DNA of 64,000 nt. Origin: Paralithodes platypus (Eukaryota; Arthropoda; Malacostraca; Decapoda; Lithodidae). The stretch lies in assembly GCA_032716605.1 (NCBI GenBank), contig CM064512.1, forward strand, positions 25,491,781 to 25,555,780. Direction: 5' to 3'. Position numbers and translations under genes: made by a program. Numbering within the stretch: position 1 is the stretch's first letter; every line of letters starts with the position of its first letter. Positions 10,360 through 21,700 of the stretch are shown here, in pieces. A model generated the notes under the pieces. It was not told where the DNA came from, did no database searches, and saw only the letters and a program-made list of their open reading frames with translations.

Positions 10360-10565
10360 TTGTCACACAGAACTAGAATAATCACTTCTAGTTTTATATA
10401 CGCATCTAGACTTTCACTTCTAGTGCGTAGCTACTCTATCTAGAACTGTTCACTTCCAGAGCCTCTCCTGCACAACTAGAATGTTCACTTCTAGCTCACC
10501 TACACCTTACGAGAATATACACTCTTAGGTATTCTACACTTTACTAGAACGGGCACTTCTAGTGT
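10360..10565. repeat. Cluster of CTAGAA..TTCTAG imperfect palindromes
   Basis: About six diverged units of 30-40 bp, each pairing a CTAGA-type word with CACTTCTAG after a spacer of 6-8 bases (for example 10373, 10413, 10440, 10479, 10543). The spacing and dyad symmetry suggest a protein-binding array or an LTR enhancer-like repeat. Confidence 0.6.
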
Positions 10566-10840
10566 TACGAGGGAGCTGGATATAGGGACGATTGGCTTAA
10601 CCCTAACAGTAGCGACTCTGACATTGGTACCTCATTCTAGTTCGCCGTTGGCTAGTAGACGGGTTCCACAATGCTTGCCCAACTCTCCTAAATTTCAGTG
10701 GGGTGATATACAGTTTTGATTTTGGATCAGGTTTAATTGATTTCGGAATATTAGGGGCATTTGATTTTTAGTTTTCGAATTATGGTGAAGTTAATAATAG
10801 CCTTAAAAATACAATACATATAGTGATACATGGGGAATGT

Positions 10841-10942
10841 TGTTCTTTATCTTTTAACATTACTCATATTTTAGGAAGCTTGCATGGTTGTGTTCTTTAT
10901 CTTTTAACATTAAACTCATATTTTAGGAAGCTTGCATGGTTG
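10841..10942. repeat. 50-bp tandem duplication
   Basis: The segment 10841-10890 (TGTTCTTTATCTTTTAACAT...) recurs at 10891-10942 with a 2-bp insertion and is otherwise identical by eye. Confidence 0.9.
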
Positions 10943-12440
10943 CATGATAATTGTTTTGCTGTAATTCGTACTTTCCTCTATTATCATTGGAGTATGCAAA
11001 ACTATCCTTACTCTTGTGGATCTGTTATAGTGGATCGTATTGGCCTTCCGCACTGTAGAGAAGGTTATCTTGGTATTATCTGATATAGTAAAACATCGGT
11101 TGTTGAGGAGAAATTAGCATAAATTCCTCCTCGTTGTATTTCAAATCGGGTTCTTGGATTGGATACGTCTATAATCCGTTCCCCTGACCTGGTTATTGGT
11201 CCGGAAGAGGTCCAGGTGATTGGCCCGAAATCAGTCATGCTTGATGAGTGGCCTCGTAGTTCCCGTGAGTATCGGTAGAGGGTGTTGTTTTTACGTGGTA
11301 GACAGTTTTATTTCTCGATATAATAGAGGGCGTGTATTTGTGATGACAGACTGTGTTGTTTCTTTTTTCATCTGTGCTTGTGTGCTGCTCTTTTTCTTCA
11401 ATCTTCTCCAATCTTCTCCTCACTCGAAGGCTGTCTATTTTGGCTTGTGGTTGAGTCAATTCCTCCTGGAATGTTGATAGATAGGTTGGGGTCCTCGTGT
11501 CTCTTTTAAACCGTGTGTCGTCTGGGTATGTGGGTAGATCTGGTGAGGGTTTCGTTGTATTTCTTTTTGAACCCGTTATTACAGTCTGTAGTGGGAATAT
11601 ATAATCACGAAACATATTCTAACCAGCTGTGAGCAAAATTACATAACAACCCGCAACAGACTGCATTCTTATTCTATAGGCCTAGCCTATACAGTATTGT
11701 TTTTAACATGTCATTAAAAGTAGTGTCATTTCGGATCCCCCATGGTTAAGGATAATAACACATAATACATAATTATTGTTCTGTTTATATTAGTTTATGG
11801 AAATAAGATGTATGAACACTCCTCAGCTGAACACTTGATACCCCTGTGGCACAAATGCACAAGTTACACCGATCTGTGGATAACAAAAAATAAATAAATT
11901 ATTAGGTAAACATGGGTCATCTTAATACAGAGCAGTGAGATATCAAAAATATGAGTGAGATATACAGTACGTCACCCTGACTATTTCACGATTAGCCTTT
12001 TTGTTTACATTGCCTGCCTTCATTAAAGTTTCACTTGCTGTAGAGAAACTATAATGACTGGGTCATTTCTTTCCTCATATATACATCTAAGAGAGGGCCT
12101 TACATCAGCCTTACCTCCGTGAGTCTGTCTGCTGAAATGAATGGTTCTTATTTGTCAACATTTATTTTTTCGTCTCCCAACATAATGTATTAATGTTATT
12201 ACGACAGTTATCTTAATTGGAAAGCCAAACACATTTGTGTGCATTTCAAGCTCAAACGTTATGCATAGCCGAATTATATAGCTGAGCTGATGACATGCAG
12301 ACGATGCAGATCAACACTAATGCCATCAAGTGTATGAACGGAAGGCCATGTACGCAGCCGGATCCCTTACCCTCTGCGCATGTGCGAGAATGTAAGCCCC
12401 CTTGGCCCCGCCACCTGCCCAACCGCGTTTAAATATAACC
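10943..12440. other. Non-coding stretch
   Basis: ORFs here (for example 11235-11615 minus) are short, lack recognisable motifs and have no partner. No supported gene. The sequence is moderately AT-rich without clear repeats. Confidence 0.4.
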
Positions 12441-12451
12441 TTCAAACCGTC

Positions 12452-12530
12452 ACTGCCAAGTCGGTAGCACAGTCGGTAGAGGCCCCTGGATCTGATAATC
12501 CAGCGTTCGATCCCACTCGGATCACGTGTA
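12452..12530 (+). repeat. tRNA-derived SINE-like sequence
   Basis: An A-box-like TAGCACAGTCGG (12465) and a B-box-like GTTCGATCCC (12505) stand about 40 bp apart. Between them lies an anticodon-type stem, TGGAT/ATCCA, with loop CTGATAA (a GAT-type anticodon). A GAT anticodon is not the usual eukaryotic nuclear isoleucine tRNA, and the acceptor ends do not pair well, so this is more likely a SINE head or tRNA pseudogene than a working tRNA. Confidence 0.5.
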
Positions 12531-12583
12531 TTTTATATTTTAATTTTGTTATATTGTTATGTTATATTTTATTATATTATACT

Positions 12584-12613
12584 AGGGTTGGGTTAGGTTA
12601 GGTTAGGTTAGGT
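12584..12613 (+). repeat. Short interstitial TTAGG run
   Basis: GGTTGGGTTAGGTTAGGTTA-type run: about four to five GGTTA/TTAGG units, the canonical arthropod telomere repeat, located internally. Confidence 0.8.
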
Positions 12614-12859
12614 TAGGATAATCTAATCTAATATAATATTTGTACATTTTGGGCAGTGGGCGGAGCCAAGGCTTGGGATCCGGCTGCGTGCATAGCCTCC
12701 CGTATGGACGAGGCATGAGTTCGGCAACAACAACAACGAAAGTGCGAAAATAAGGCATCTTCCAGGTATCACTTTTCTCGCTCGCTTACCCTTCATGTTG
12801 TTCATCCTCGTTGGTAGAGCCATCTTTTGGCCGTCCAGGTAGGTCCCGGCTGTAGGATC

Positions 12860-13460
12860 GTCAGTCAGATTTCAGCTATCAAGGTTGTGACATATATCTC
12901 TCACTTTTCTCTTTATTGGCATTTTGCTTATCGAGTCCGATTCCAGCTATCAAGAGAGCAACATCTACCTCTCGCTTTTCTCTGTATTGGCATTTGTTTA
13001 TATACTTCTTTACTTAGTCATTGGCATTATTCTTTATTTATTCATTGGCAATTTCACATAACATCCAATGGATTCTAAGGGCGTGTGTGTGGCTTGTTTG
13101 TCCCTCGTATTTTGACTGCATATTTTATTGTGTTTTCATATCATGTTTCTTTTCTGTTTTTTAGCTAGGCTTAGTAGAGCCGCAACCTTGACCTTATTAT
13201 GGTAGCCAGTATACTTTCGGTATTGGTGGAGGGGTAAGAAAAATATTCCTTGCTGGCATAATAGCTAGACCAAGGACTCTTTATAATGTTCTTATTATGC
13301 CTGCAGTGGCTTGTGTTTATCCCAGCCGAACCATTATTTATTATGTGCATTGCTTTAGTTAGGGGTTCAGACTATTGGGTTGCCTGGTTCGAAGTAGAGG
13401 GTGGAGGAATTCATTAGTCTTCAGTTACAGGGAGGATTACTTCGGCCCAGGCAGGCTAAT
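12860..13460 (+). repeat. Dispersed repeat, copy 1, with internal 76-bp duplication
   Basis: 12864-12939 and 12940-13015 are diverged tandem copies (CAGCTATCAAG...CTCTC.CTTTTCTCT.TATTGGCATTT). The block about 12980-13400 resembles the reverse complement of about 39190-39450, sharing TTCTCT.TATTGGCATTT, GTGTGTGGCTTG, TAGAGCCGCAACCTTG and CAGACTATTGGGTTGCC-like words in the same order. It is probably part of an LTR or a long non-autonomous element. Confidence 0.55.
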
Positions 13461-13940
13461 AGTCTGAACAAAATAGGGTTTGTCGGTTTATACTTATGTT
13501 ACAGTGGGCCGCAGGTAGGCTGTGGTTGCCTTCCTGGGTATTCTTTCTCTACTAAGTGTTAGTACTGACACAACTATAAAAACCCGTTGAGTTGAAGTCT
13601 GCTTAGGACGCCTCAACGATTGTTAGGTGGTTGGTGTGATGGTTGCTCGGTGTTTGTTCGATCCTTTATTCATTTGTTTCTGTTTGATACGTGCTTCCTT
13701 ATTTTGGCTTTTATTTGAATTTGTTGGCATGTATTTACCGTAATTTTATTAACTTGAATTAAACCAGAGCTTTCTCTTTTGTGTGCGGCTTAGGAAGGAT
13801 CCTGCTCAGTATTGCCTCGGTTTTGATGATAGTTGTGGCTCAAGATATCTTTTCACCACAACTAGGGGTTCCAGTTCTTTGCTTTGTGGTAATGCACTGA
13901 TACTAGATACAGCACAAATTCCATCCCAATAATATCTTCC
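13461..13940. other. Non-coding stretch
   Basis: No supported gene. It probably continues the dispersed repeat of 12860-13460, but I see no second copy of this part. Confidence 0.35.
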
Positions 13941-13947
13941 TTTTGAT

Positions 13948-14015
13948 ACATCGGGATTCAAACCTGGGACCATTGGATTGCCAGTACAATGGCATGCCCA
14001 CTTTAGTGATGTGCG
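13948..14015 (-). repeat. tRNA-derived SINE remnant
   Basis: The minus strand reads AAAGTGGGCATGCC, then an anticodon-like stem CATTG..CAATG and a near-perfect B box GGTTTGAATCCC followed by GATG. This is the internal promoter layout of a tRNA, but stems are imperfect and there is no intact acceptor, so it is likely a SINE head. Confidence 0.5.
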
Positions 14016-14237
14016 GATAAGTGCTACTTTTCTTATTTTGTTAATTTGATTTTCACTACAATACATTATAGCATTATCAGAGTTATTTGTGTACAGCCAG
14101 TCCAGGACACTATATTTACATTCTAGCCTCCTTGGAGGCTTCTCCCCGATGTTTAGTAGCCAATCAGAGTGGAGCTTCACCTACAAGAAGTCAGTACATT
14201 CTTATTGGTACTTTCCTGTTATCGCCAGCCAAAGCTG

Positions 14238-14383
14238 AAGATTGCAGAGTAAACACCATAGACTTTACCCCATCAATTGTGTATAGTTTTAATACCCAAT
14301 CAGCGGGGGTGTGGGGGCGGCAGCCACCACCCATTATACTAGGATAGTTAGGTAAGGTAGTTAGGTTAGGCTAATGTCTTTTC
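14238..14383 (-). repeat. CCTAA/GC-hairpin repeat family, copy A
   Basis: Includes AGATTGCAGAGTAAACACC (also at 56751), GTGTGGGGGCGGCAGCC and ATACTAGGATAGTTAGGTAAGG, ending TAGGCTAATGTCTTTTCAAA. It matches copy G at 56740-56940 along its length and the plus-oriented copies near 37.2-37.9 kb. Confidence 0.8.
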
Positions 14384-15074
14384 AAAGTTTACTAAATCGA
14401 GTCAAATCCTAGATTGTTGGGGTATCTGAATTACAATTAACAATGCAAATGCTAATATAAAGTTATGTCCGCACTTTCTAACAATACAATTCACACATAC
14501 AAAGCATTAAAATACAAAAATATAATATAACAGGAGTTGTACTAATGCAGAATTACCATTATTTCAATTTGTTAATATTTTTCCCAAACTTCTAAAGCCT
14601 GTTATCAAAAAATTAATTATGCCGAAAGGTCTAGGTCACAGGTCAATGTCAATTTATTCTTCTTCACTGTTCATGTAATCTTCATAAAATTCACATTATT
14701 TATTGCACTTTACAAGAAAATATTTTCAGATATAATATTATCAAGGTCAAGATATAGATCAAAGGTCAAGATTCACTATTCTTCTAATATCGCCTAAACT
14801 AGCTGATTATATTTAGTTAAGTTAGGGACATTTAATTTGCCAGCGCAACAGTCACACAAACGTGACATGTAGGCTAACCCTACACACTAAACAGATAACA
14901 TTAATAACATTTAACATCAATATTTTAGTAGTTAATGCCATGGGTCAAAGTCAAAGCAAGAATGTTATTTATTTCCCCACATTCTTCTTATTTTATATTC
15001 AAATTTCACCATGCTCATTACACCAGTTGTTAACATTGGTATTATACAGACCATATACTATTAATGGATAGTTA
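14384..15074. other. Non-coding AT-rich stretch
   Basis: No gene. Several CAAGGTCAA/AGGTCAATGTCAA words (14633-14775) give a loose repeat of AGGTCA half-sites; nothing else is recognised. Confidence 0.4.
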
Positions 15075-15350
15075 GTCCATTAATAGTGAGTTAATTGCTC
15101 AATAGGTGGCATTCTGAGAGTGAGGGTCCGAGCCTGGGGAGTGAGACTGAAGTGCAGAGGCGAAGCAGCTTCAGAGATGGAGTTGGGTTCGAGCCGTGAA
15201 TAGGTGCTTCGCATGTCTCACTCCCTAGACTGGAACAAGACCTCACGGGCCTCACCGTGTTCAGCGGTAGAGTGTAAAGGCTATCAGCCTATGCCCGAGA
15301 GGGAGTAGTTGTAATATAGAAAAATAAAGACAAAAAAAATATGTACCCTT
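15075..15350 (+). repeat. Probable tRNA-derived SINE with A-rich tail
   Basis: A-box-like TTGCTCAATAGG (15091) and B-box-like GGTCCGAGCC (15125) are followed by a GC-rich body with a second GGGTTCGAGCC (15185). It ends in an A-rich 3' end (AAAAATAAAGACAAAAAAAA, about 15319-15339). The length of about 270 bp fits a SINE. A second, weaker tRNA-like segment follows at 15385-15445. Confidence 0.5.
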
Positions 15351-15585
15351 GCGCTGCGGACGACATAGATACGCATTGGTATTACCGGCCGAGTTGGTTG
15401 CACCATCCCGCCCCCTTGTTGCAAGACGCTTCCAGGAGGTTCTAAGCTTGTCACCCTTACTCATATCAGTGTGCTTTGTGCATTGATTGAGGGAGGGTAT
15501 GAGTACAATAAAGAGGTGTTTTAGAAGCTGAAAATTAGCAAAAACAGGGGCACTTCTCCATGTGATTGTGACAGCTATATACCAG

Positions 15586-15722
15586 GTACAAATAGGCGAT
15601 TAATTTTATCTTATTTTCAACAAACACGTACGGTCTTCAAAACATATGATAACTGTACGAATAGGCGATTAATGTTATCTTCATTTCAACAACCCGTACA
15701 GTCATCAAAACATACATCTAAC
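15586..15722. repeat. 69-bp tandem duplication
   Basis: 15586-15654 and 15655-15722 are diverged copies sharing AATAGGCGATTAAT, TTATCTT.ATTTCAACAA, CGTAC.GTC.TCAAAACATA. Confidence 0.85.
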
Positions 15723-16141
15723 TATCATTCAGTTATCGCAAGTGGAAATTAATCAAAATATAATATATTTTCGCTTATAAGTGTAAAATGCGGGTCAAGT
15801 CTAATCAGTGACAAACACGCAAAGTATTGATAAATTGTCCTCGGTGTTGAAGAGGTAGGGAAGGGATGCTGACTGTTATAGGGAACCTTCATCCTACTCT
15901 TATCCCTGGAGCTCCTTCCAATTCGCTCAAGGCTACGGATAAGATGCTTGGGCGACGTATATTGAGCGAAAATATGAACAAAATGCCCGCCATAGCATAT
16001 TCTTGGCTATATAACTCGCCGCAAGGAAAGTGTCAAGGTCAAACGTCAAGTACTAAAATAAAAAATGTATTAAATATATATCCCATGCTGAGTATTAACT
16101 TCTCACTATGCACATTATATATATATTTGAAATGTCTAATC
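15723..16141. other. Non-coding stretch
   Basis: No supported gene. It leads up to the hAT element. Confidence 0.35.
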
Positions 16142-17645
16142 CAGTGGTCTTCAACCTGTCGGCCATGGCCTACTAGTGGGCCATGGGCTGGTCCTCAGGT
16201 GGGCCACGGACATCTACTAGGTAGGGTAGAATCAAAAAATAAATACAAACATAAAAAGTGAAGATATAATGAAAAAGGTAATTCATTGTTTGCATTAGGA
16301 AGCACTGTCGTCGGGGAATATGTGTGACGTGTGTACTGATGGGGCACCTGCAATGTTAGGTTCAAAGTCAGGGTTTACATTCAGAGTTTAAGAGGCTACT
16401 CCTGGGTTTACAGTAATGATTCACCATCAGGCACTTGCATCCAGAACCCTTCCTAGGGAAATCCAAGCCATCTTGGACAGTGCCATAACTATTGTCAATT
16501 ATGTAAAGTCCAAGCCTGACAACTCACGTCTTTTCAAAGAGCTTTGTAAAAACTTCGATTCAGAGCATCAATTCATGCTATTCTACACTAAAGTTCGATG
16601 GATGTCAAAAGGCAATGTTCTCAGTCGAGTCTTTGAACTTAGAGAAGCTCTAAAGACGTTTTTGGACATGCAAGACAAGGAATCTAATTTTTTCAGTGAC
16701 CCACTGTGGGCACTAGGTTTAGCATACTTAGTTGATCTATTTGACCAGCTTAATAAACTTAATATGAAACTTCTGTGATTCATTATTTTGACTCATTGCT
16801 TGATTGCATTGCTAGGATCCAGAACTGGGCTAGTAGAGTTAACGCAGGTAACTTTGCAATGTTTGAGAAGTTTTGTGAAGTTGCTGAAGGAAAAGACAAA
16901 CTAGTTTATTGTCTCCAAGAAATAATCAATCACCTGCAACATTAGGATCAAGATTTGTCCAGGTCCTTCCCTGATCTTGAGGGCATAGATCTGTCATTGT
17001 AAGAAATTAATTTAATCATGAACCAGATTTTGTTCCAGACCCTGACCAGGACGAATACTTGGAAATAATAATTGATTCAGGTGTACAATAATTGCATACC
17101 GAGCTTTCTGTACAGCAATTCAGGGCCCAAGTAAGTGCATCATAACCTAGAATAGGAAAGATTGCACTAAAAATACTTCTACTTTTCTCTTCCACTTATT
17201 TGTGTGTCAGGCTTTACTACCCAACTTCAAATTAAAACAAAATTGAGAAACTACTTAAAGGTGGAGGATGATATGTAATGTGCCATAACGGCAATTTCCC
17301 CCCGATTTGATAGCCTTATAGATAGGAAGCAAGTACAGCCATTATATTAGCTTCCTAACCTACTGTAGTTAATAGTTTCATAGTGAAGTAGAGTAATTTT
17401 GTTATATTTGTCTTTTGGCTGTTATAGTATATTTAAAGTTTTAAGTACAGTACACAAGTTTTATTTACAGCTATTACAGTACAGTGGTTCATTTTGTTAA
17501 GACAAAAGTTAACTGTAATAACATTTCATAAGTGCGTAATATATGAATGTATTAAAATCATATTCAAAATCTGAAAGAAAGTGGGCCATGAGTGTTTGGG
17601 AATGCCAGAAGTAGGCCATGGTCTCAAAAAGGTTGAAGACCACTG
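16142..17645 (+). mobile_element. Internally deleted hAT element (ZBED5-like)
   Basis: The ends are an inverted pair: CAGTGGTCTTCAACCT (16142-16157) and AGGTTGAAGACCACTG (17630-17645), the usual CAGTGG-type hAT terminus. The subterminal parts also pair (GGCCATGG.CTA / TAGGCCATGG). Inside lies a hAT transposase fragment. The 5' coding part is missing, since only about 160 bp separate the left end from mid-transposase sequence. The expected 8-bp target duplication is not clear (GTCTAATC versus GACTGTAA). Confidence 0.75.
16302..17100 (+). pseudogene. hAT transposase fragment
   Basis: About 16302-16390 reads CDVCTDGAPAMLGSKSGF (the conserved D-GA-AM-G block of hAT RNase H domains). After one stop a 120-residue ORF (16416-16778) follows with IHHQALASRTLP, a central KPDNSRLFKELC and the highly conserved TKVRWMSKGNVLSRVFELR. 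Continued sequence to about 17100 is broken by stops. This is the ZBED5/SCAND3-like branch of hAT transposases. BED finger and C-terminal dimerisation region are missing or damaged, so it is inactive. Confidence 0.8.
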
Positions 17646-18458
17646 GACTGTAACATATTAAATTCATAAATTAGTATAATAAAATATATACCCAAACGTT
17701 AATTTGCAATATAATACACCAGTTTACGCATCATATTCCTAGTTGTTAGTGTTTGAGGAAATACTTCATATTAACTAGTTCCTAAACCACTATAGCGATC
17801 GCCAATTCTTCTTATTTACCTTAAGGGGGTAGGGTTTAGATATTTATGTATTATCCTCCCTAGCCCTCCCTCAAACTTAAAATATATATACTCAAGATCC
17901 CCCTTCGAGATGAAGTTGTACAATGTTCCGGCCAAAGGCCGGTTCCTTCAAAATGACAGGCTCGCTATCGCTCGCCAGGAAAACATTGATACCTAAATGG
18001 CACGAAAGGTCTCGATAATGATAAAACATGGGACGATAGGTCATAGCATCGACAACCTAATTGGGCGAACGTCTTAATATATATAACTAATGGTGCTTAA
18101 CATGAGGGAGAAGGGGGTTCGGAAAAAACAACTACAGTACCTCCCCCTAAAGAGAACCATGGAATATGGCTGTTGTTTTGCTGACCTGGGTAATTGGGGA
18201 CAACTCTGGCAATGTGTCTGATCAGCGAAAACAGGAAGGGGGAGGACTGTAACATGGATGGTGCTTTTAGTGATCAATTAATTTTTGGATTGCTCATACA
18301 AACACAGTTATAGAGTCATTTTCCCGTGAGTTCTGCTTACTGTCAAGGTCTCTTAAAACTATTATATATGTGTTGCTGCTTGTGAACAAACAACATAATT
18401 TCTAATAACCATACATTTCCCAATAGTGAGGGCAATCGGTACTAAATAGGACAAGAAT
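17646..18458. other. Non-coding stretch
   Basis: No gene. AT-rich with a polypurine segment around 18105-18125. It separates the hAT element from the large DNA transposon. Confidence 0.4.
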
Positions 18459-18592
18459 TGCTCACAAGGTGATACAAGCTATTTTACAATTTCAGGGCAG
18501 GAGCCACCGAGATTTCAGTGTTGCATAGCAACGGTTGCTAGGCAAATCATTTTCCTTAGCAACCGGCAGCAACAATGCAGTTTCTGGAAAAC
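18459..18592 (+). repeat. Left inverted repeat of the Academ-like element
   Basis: Pairs with 23897-24050. Compared with the right arm it lacks about 37 bp just inside the outer 22 bp. It contains stacked dyads: GTTGCATAGCAAC, TAGCAACGGTTGCTA and CTTAGCAACCGG. Confidence 0.85.
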
Positions 18593-18732
18593 TGTGAGGT
18601 GCTATGGTTTTTTCTCAACTCCTTGTTCTAAAAAACATGTAGCATTGCATTTGGAGATCATTATACAAGAATTATGTGGCATAAAATCCAATTTAGGGCA
18701 AGTCAGGCTATAAAAATGCCACTCCTAAAGCT

Positions 18733-21700
18733 TCAGACACTGTTGTCACAGTCACTTTTGCATTTGCAGTAGGCTGTGCATTTTAGATGCGCATCAACAC
18801 ATTTGCAGTCTGTGCATCCTCCTCGGCAAGAACACTTCAGTAGTTCTGGGCAGGTTGCACTGGCTTCGGGCAAGTTAGACCACAGAGGCCTCCACTTTTC
18901 TGGGCAAGTCCATCCCCACTCACTTGGAGAGGGCAACTGTCGTTCTGGCACCGTGGTGCAGCCCCAGTGGTGCCCACCTTGTAGTACTGCCCTCTTCATG
19001 TGTTGTTGTAGAGCAGCCTTGGTTGGAGGTAGACATGATATCTGACGTCCTTTGTGGATGAACAGATTCTTTCTGACTTCATTGATGGAACGAGAAGTTG
19101 CTGTCCTGTCATAGAGTCGAATGGTGAAGTACTCCAGAGAAGCCTCAGTCGCTTCACCAATTTGTTCAGGTGCATTGTGCAGCTCATAGAATGTCGCAGT
19201 AAATTCATCATGTGCCTCCCACACTTTCCATGCAGTCTTTTTTCCCACCTGGACCAGATGGGACACGGTATCACAACCTGTATAAGCATGGAACACAGGC
19301 AGTGCCAAGGATCTTTCTGTGCCAAGTGAAGCACATATTTCATGAGCTGGGATGTACCTAAAGTCCTTTCCACAACCAAAGGCAATCCAGAGTTCTATCT
19401 GCTGTCTCTGAGCCAGCTGCTGTACGACTGCCACTGCCAATACTACCACGTCAGTGTCCACAGTTCGAACAAGGATCTTGTGGAAGCCCTGCATAACAGC
19501 ATCACTGACATGCACCATGATCCTCGAGTCTGCCTCCTCATGGTTGCAGGGAGCAATGTTGCTGGTGTCTCGTGTAGGTAAGCATAGCACATTGGTACCA
19601 TCAGTAACAATGAGAGTCTGGTCTCCTGATGCATTTCCCAGCAGTTCCTTGTTCAGGAATGTAAACAGGTCTGTCTTGTTGTTGGCCAAGCGAAGGAACT
19701 GCTGCCAGTTCTTTGGTGTTGGGCTAGACGCCCCAACTCGTCTGCGCTGAATAGGACCAGTGACACGTTGTTCTCTTGTCTGTGACTGGAGGCTGTTATC
19801 GAAGTACTGGTCCCAGACAACATCCACTCTCAGAGCCTGACTTTGAGCATTATTTATGTATGGAAGAAAGACCTTCGCAGCATAGTCTCCAAATGTCTTG
19901 CAGCCCTCAGGTCTAAGAAAGTGAACAAGTGCCGCACCATCCATGATTCGCACTTCAGTCTCTGGTGTCACATCATTTGATGACCCTACTTTCTTTTCAA
20001 GACATTCTATGAGATCAGACTTCTTCCCTGGACGTAGCTGCTCATAGGCAGACAGAGATGGAGGAAATGAGAGGTTTTCATGATTGAAGAAATTGTTCAA
20101 GTCACCTTTCCTTGTCTGACATGCAACATACAGACTTGCAAACAGCGAAGATTCACTTTTGAGGAGACTGACTTTGTCCCCTGATTTGTTTGATCGTTTG
20201 CCTTGGACATTGAACAGTACCACCTTGTTCCTGGTAATTGTTGCTGTGATTGGCTTAGTATTTGTTCTGAGCCGCTCTTCCACAAATGTTGCATACTGTT
20301 CCTGACCCTTTGATGCGAGAGTGGTTAGACACTCGACTGACTGCTCATCCATGATGTCCTTTGTATGGAGTCTGAGAAGGTCCTGCCCTTCCTCCTCAAA
20401 TGGGCTCCCCATGTCCTCCATTACACTAACTACCGCCTGAACCTGTCCATCAAATAACTTCTGGGTTGACCGGGTTTGTTCATGATGGTTTCTTTGCCCA
20501 GAACTTTGTTGTTTCCCTACCATGGTCGCTTCAAACTCAGAAATTACTCTGACAAGTTCTGGTCCTGCCACTGCCCATCTCAAGAGGGAGTTTGCATCCT
20601 GGGTAAGCCCGATGATTCCGCCTTCATCCTTCATTACTCCATTGTTTTGTTCATGGCAGTGATCGACAGCAATGAGGGAGAATTTTCTCTGGGATTTTGC
20701 CACAACAAACTTGCCTTGCTGAAATTCTTTGGCAACATCTGGATGAGTGTGAGATAGACTGCTCATGTCACGCACATGTACGGACATCCAACGTGCATAG
20801 TGGGTGTGGTTGAGACTGAAGAACCAAGGTGTCAATGTCTTCAATGTATCCACATACAAACCAAAGTCACCAGTACGTAGTGATTGCACAAATGTGAACA
20901 AGAGAAGTTCCAGCTCTAGACTCGTATGCCAGTACATGAACTGAGGACTTTCAGCTTTTCGCCGTTCACACCATGTGCTGAAAGTGTCTGTGGATTCTTC
21001 GGAATTGTTTGCAACATATCCATCATAAGCCTTCTTGAGAAGGATGTACAATGCACATGCAGTGACTTGGTGAGCATGACGGGTTCGAGTCACATGTGAT
21101 GCCTTCAGGAAGGACTCAGCAATGCCTGGTGTGGCAACATCAGCTTCCTGGAGAACTTCCACCCAACCACTTCCATCAAGCCAATGACCCAAAGCTTTCA
21201 AGCCTGTCATTTCAGTGTGTAGACCCCCCATAAGCATTACAAACTTGTCCTCACCATACAGTTCGGACATATTCCATTGCAGCTTCTTCAGTGTAGCATA
21301 CAGAGGTTGGTCCCCTCTAATCACTGGAGTCTGGCCAGGGTTGAGGTGATGAACTGCTGACTTCACCACTTCCATGCAATGCCGAAGCATAGATGGTGAG
21401 CTGGCTTCCTCAACAAAGAGAGGCATCATGGCATTCACAGATGGCAGAATGTCTGGGTCTGGCACTCTGATGGCATGGTATGCTGCCCAAGACAAAGTCG
21501 CCTCTGCTGATATGTCATCTGCATGATGTTTCTCAACATGACTCAGCCAGTCATATTCCTTGTCCATGTCCTTGGTCAAAGGGGTGTTGGAAGAAGCCAG
21601 GTCTGCAGGGATGGGTGGGACAAAGACGTCATTTTTTGGCAACCGTGTTGGTTTCAGTTCAGTGTACGAAAGGGGCAAGTCGCTTATTTTCCTCAACCCC

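Larger units (their letters stand above)
8690..10690. other. AT-rich region, possible LTR of the minus-strand gypsy element
   Basis: No gene. The stretch directly upstream of the minus-strand gag-like ORF contains recurring CGGGT-TCTA-like words (for example 9176, 9365, 9480) and a long TA run. An LTR would be expected here, but I cannot fix both ends or find the matching partner. Confidence 0.25.

Noticed and set aside
11235..11615. Minus-strand 126-residue ORF as a gene
   Set aside because: No recognisable domain, Thr/Lys-rich low-complexity parts and no partner ORFs.
12452..12530. Functional tRNA-Ile gene
   Set aside because: A GAT anticodon is atypical for eukaryotic nuclear tRNA-Ile and the acceptor stem does not pair; a tRNA-derived SINE fits better.
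13806..14180. Minus-strand 124-residue ORF as a gene
   Set aside because: It runs through a tRNA-derived SINE (B box GGTTTGAATCCC), so the protein is incidental.
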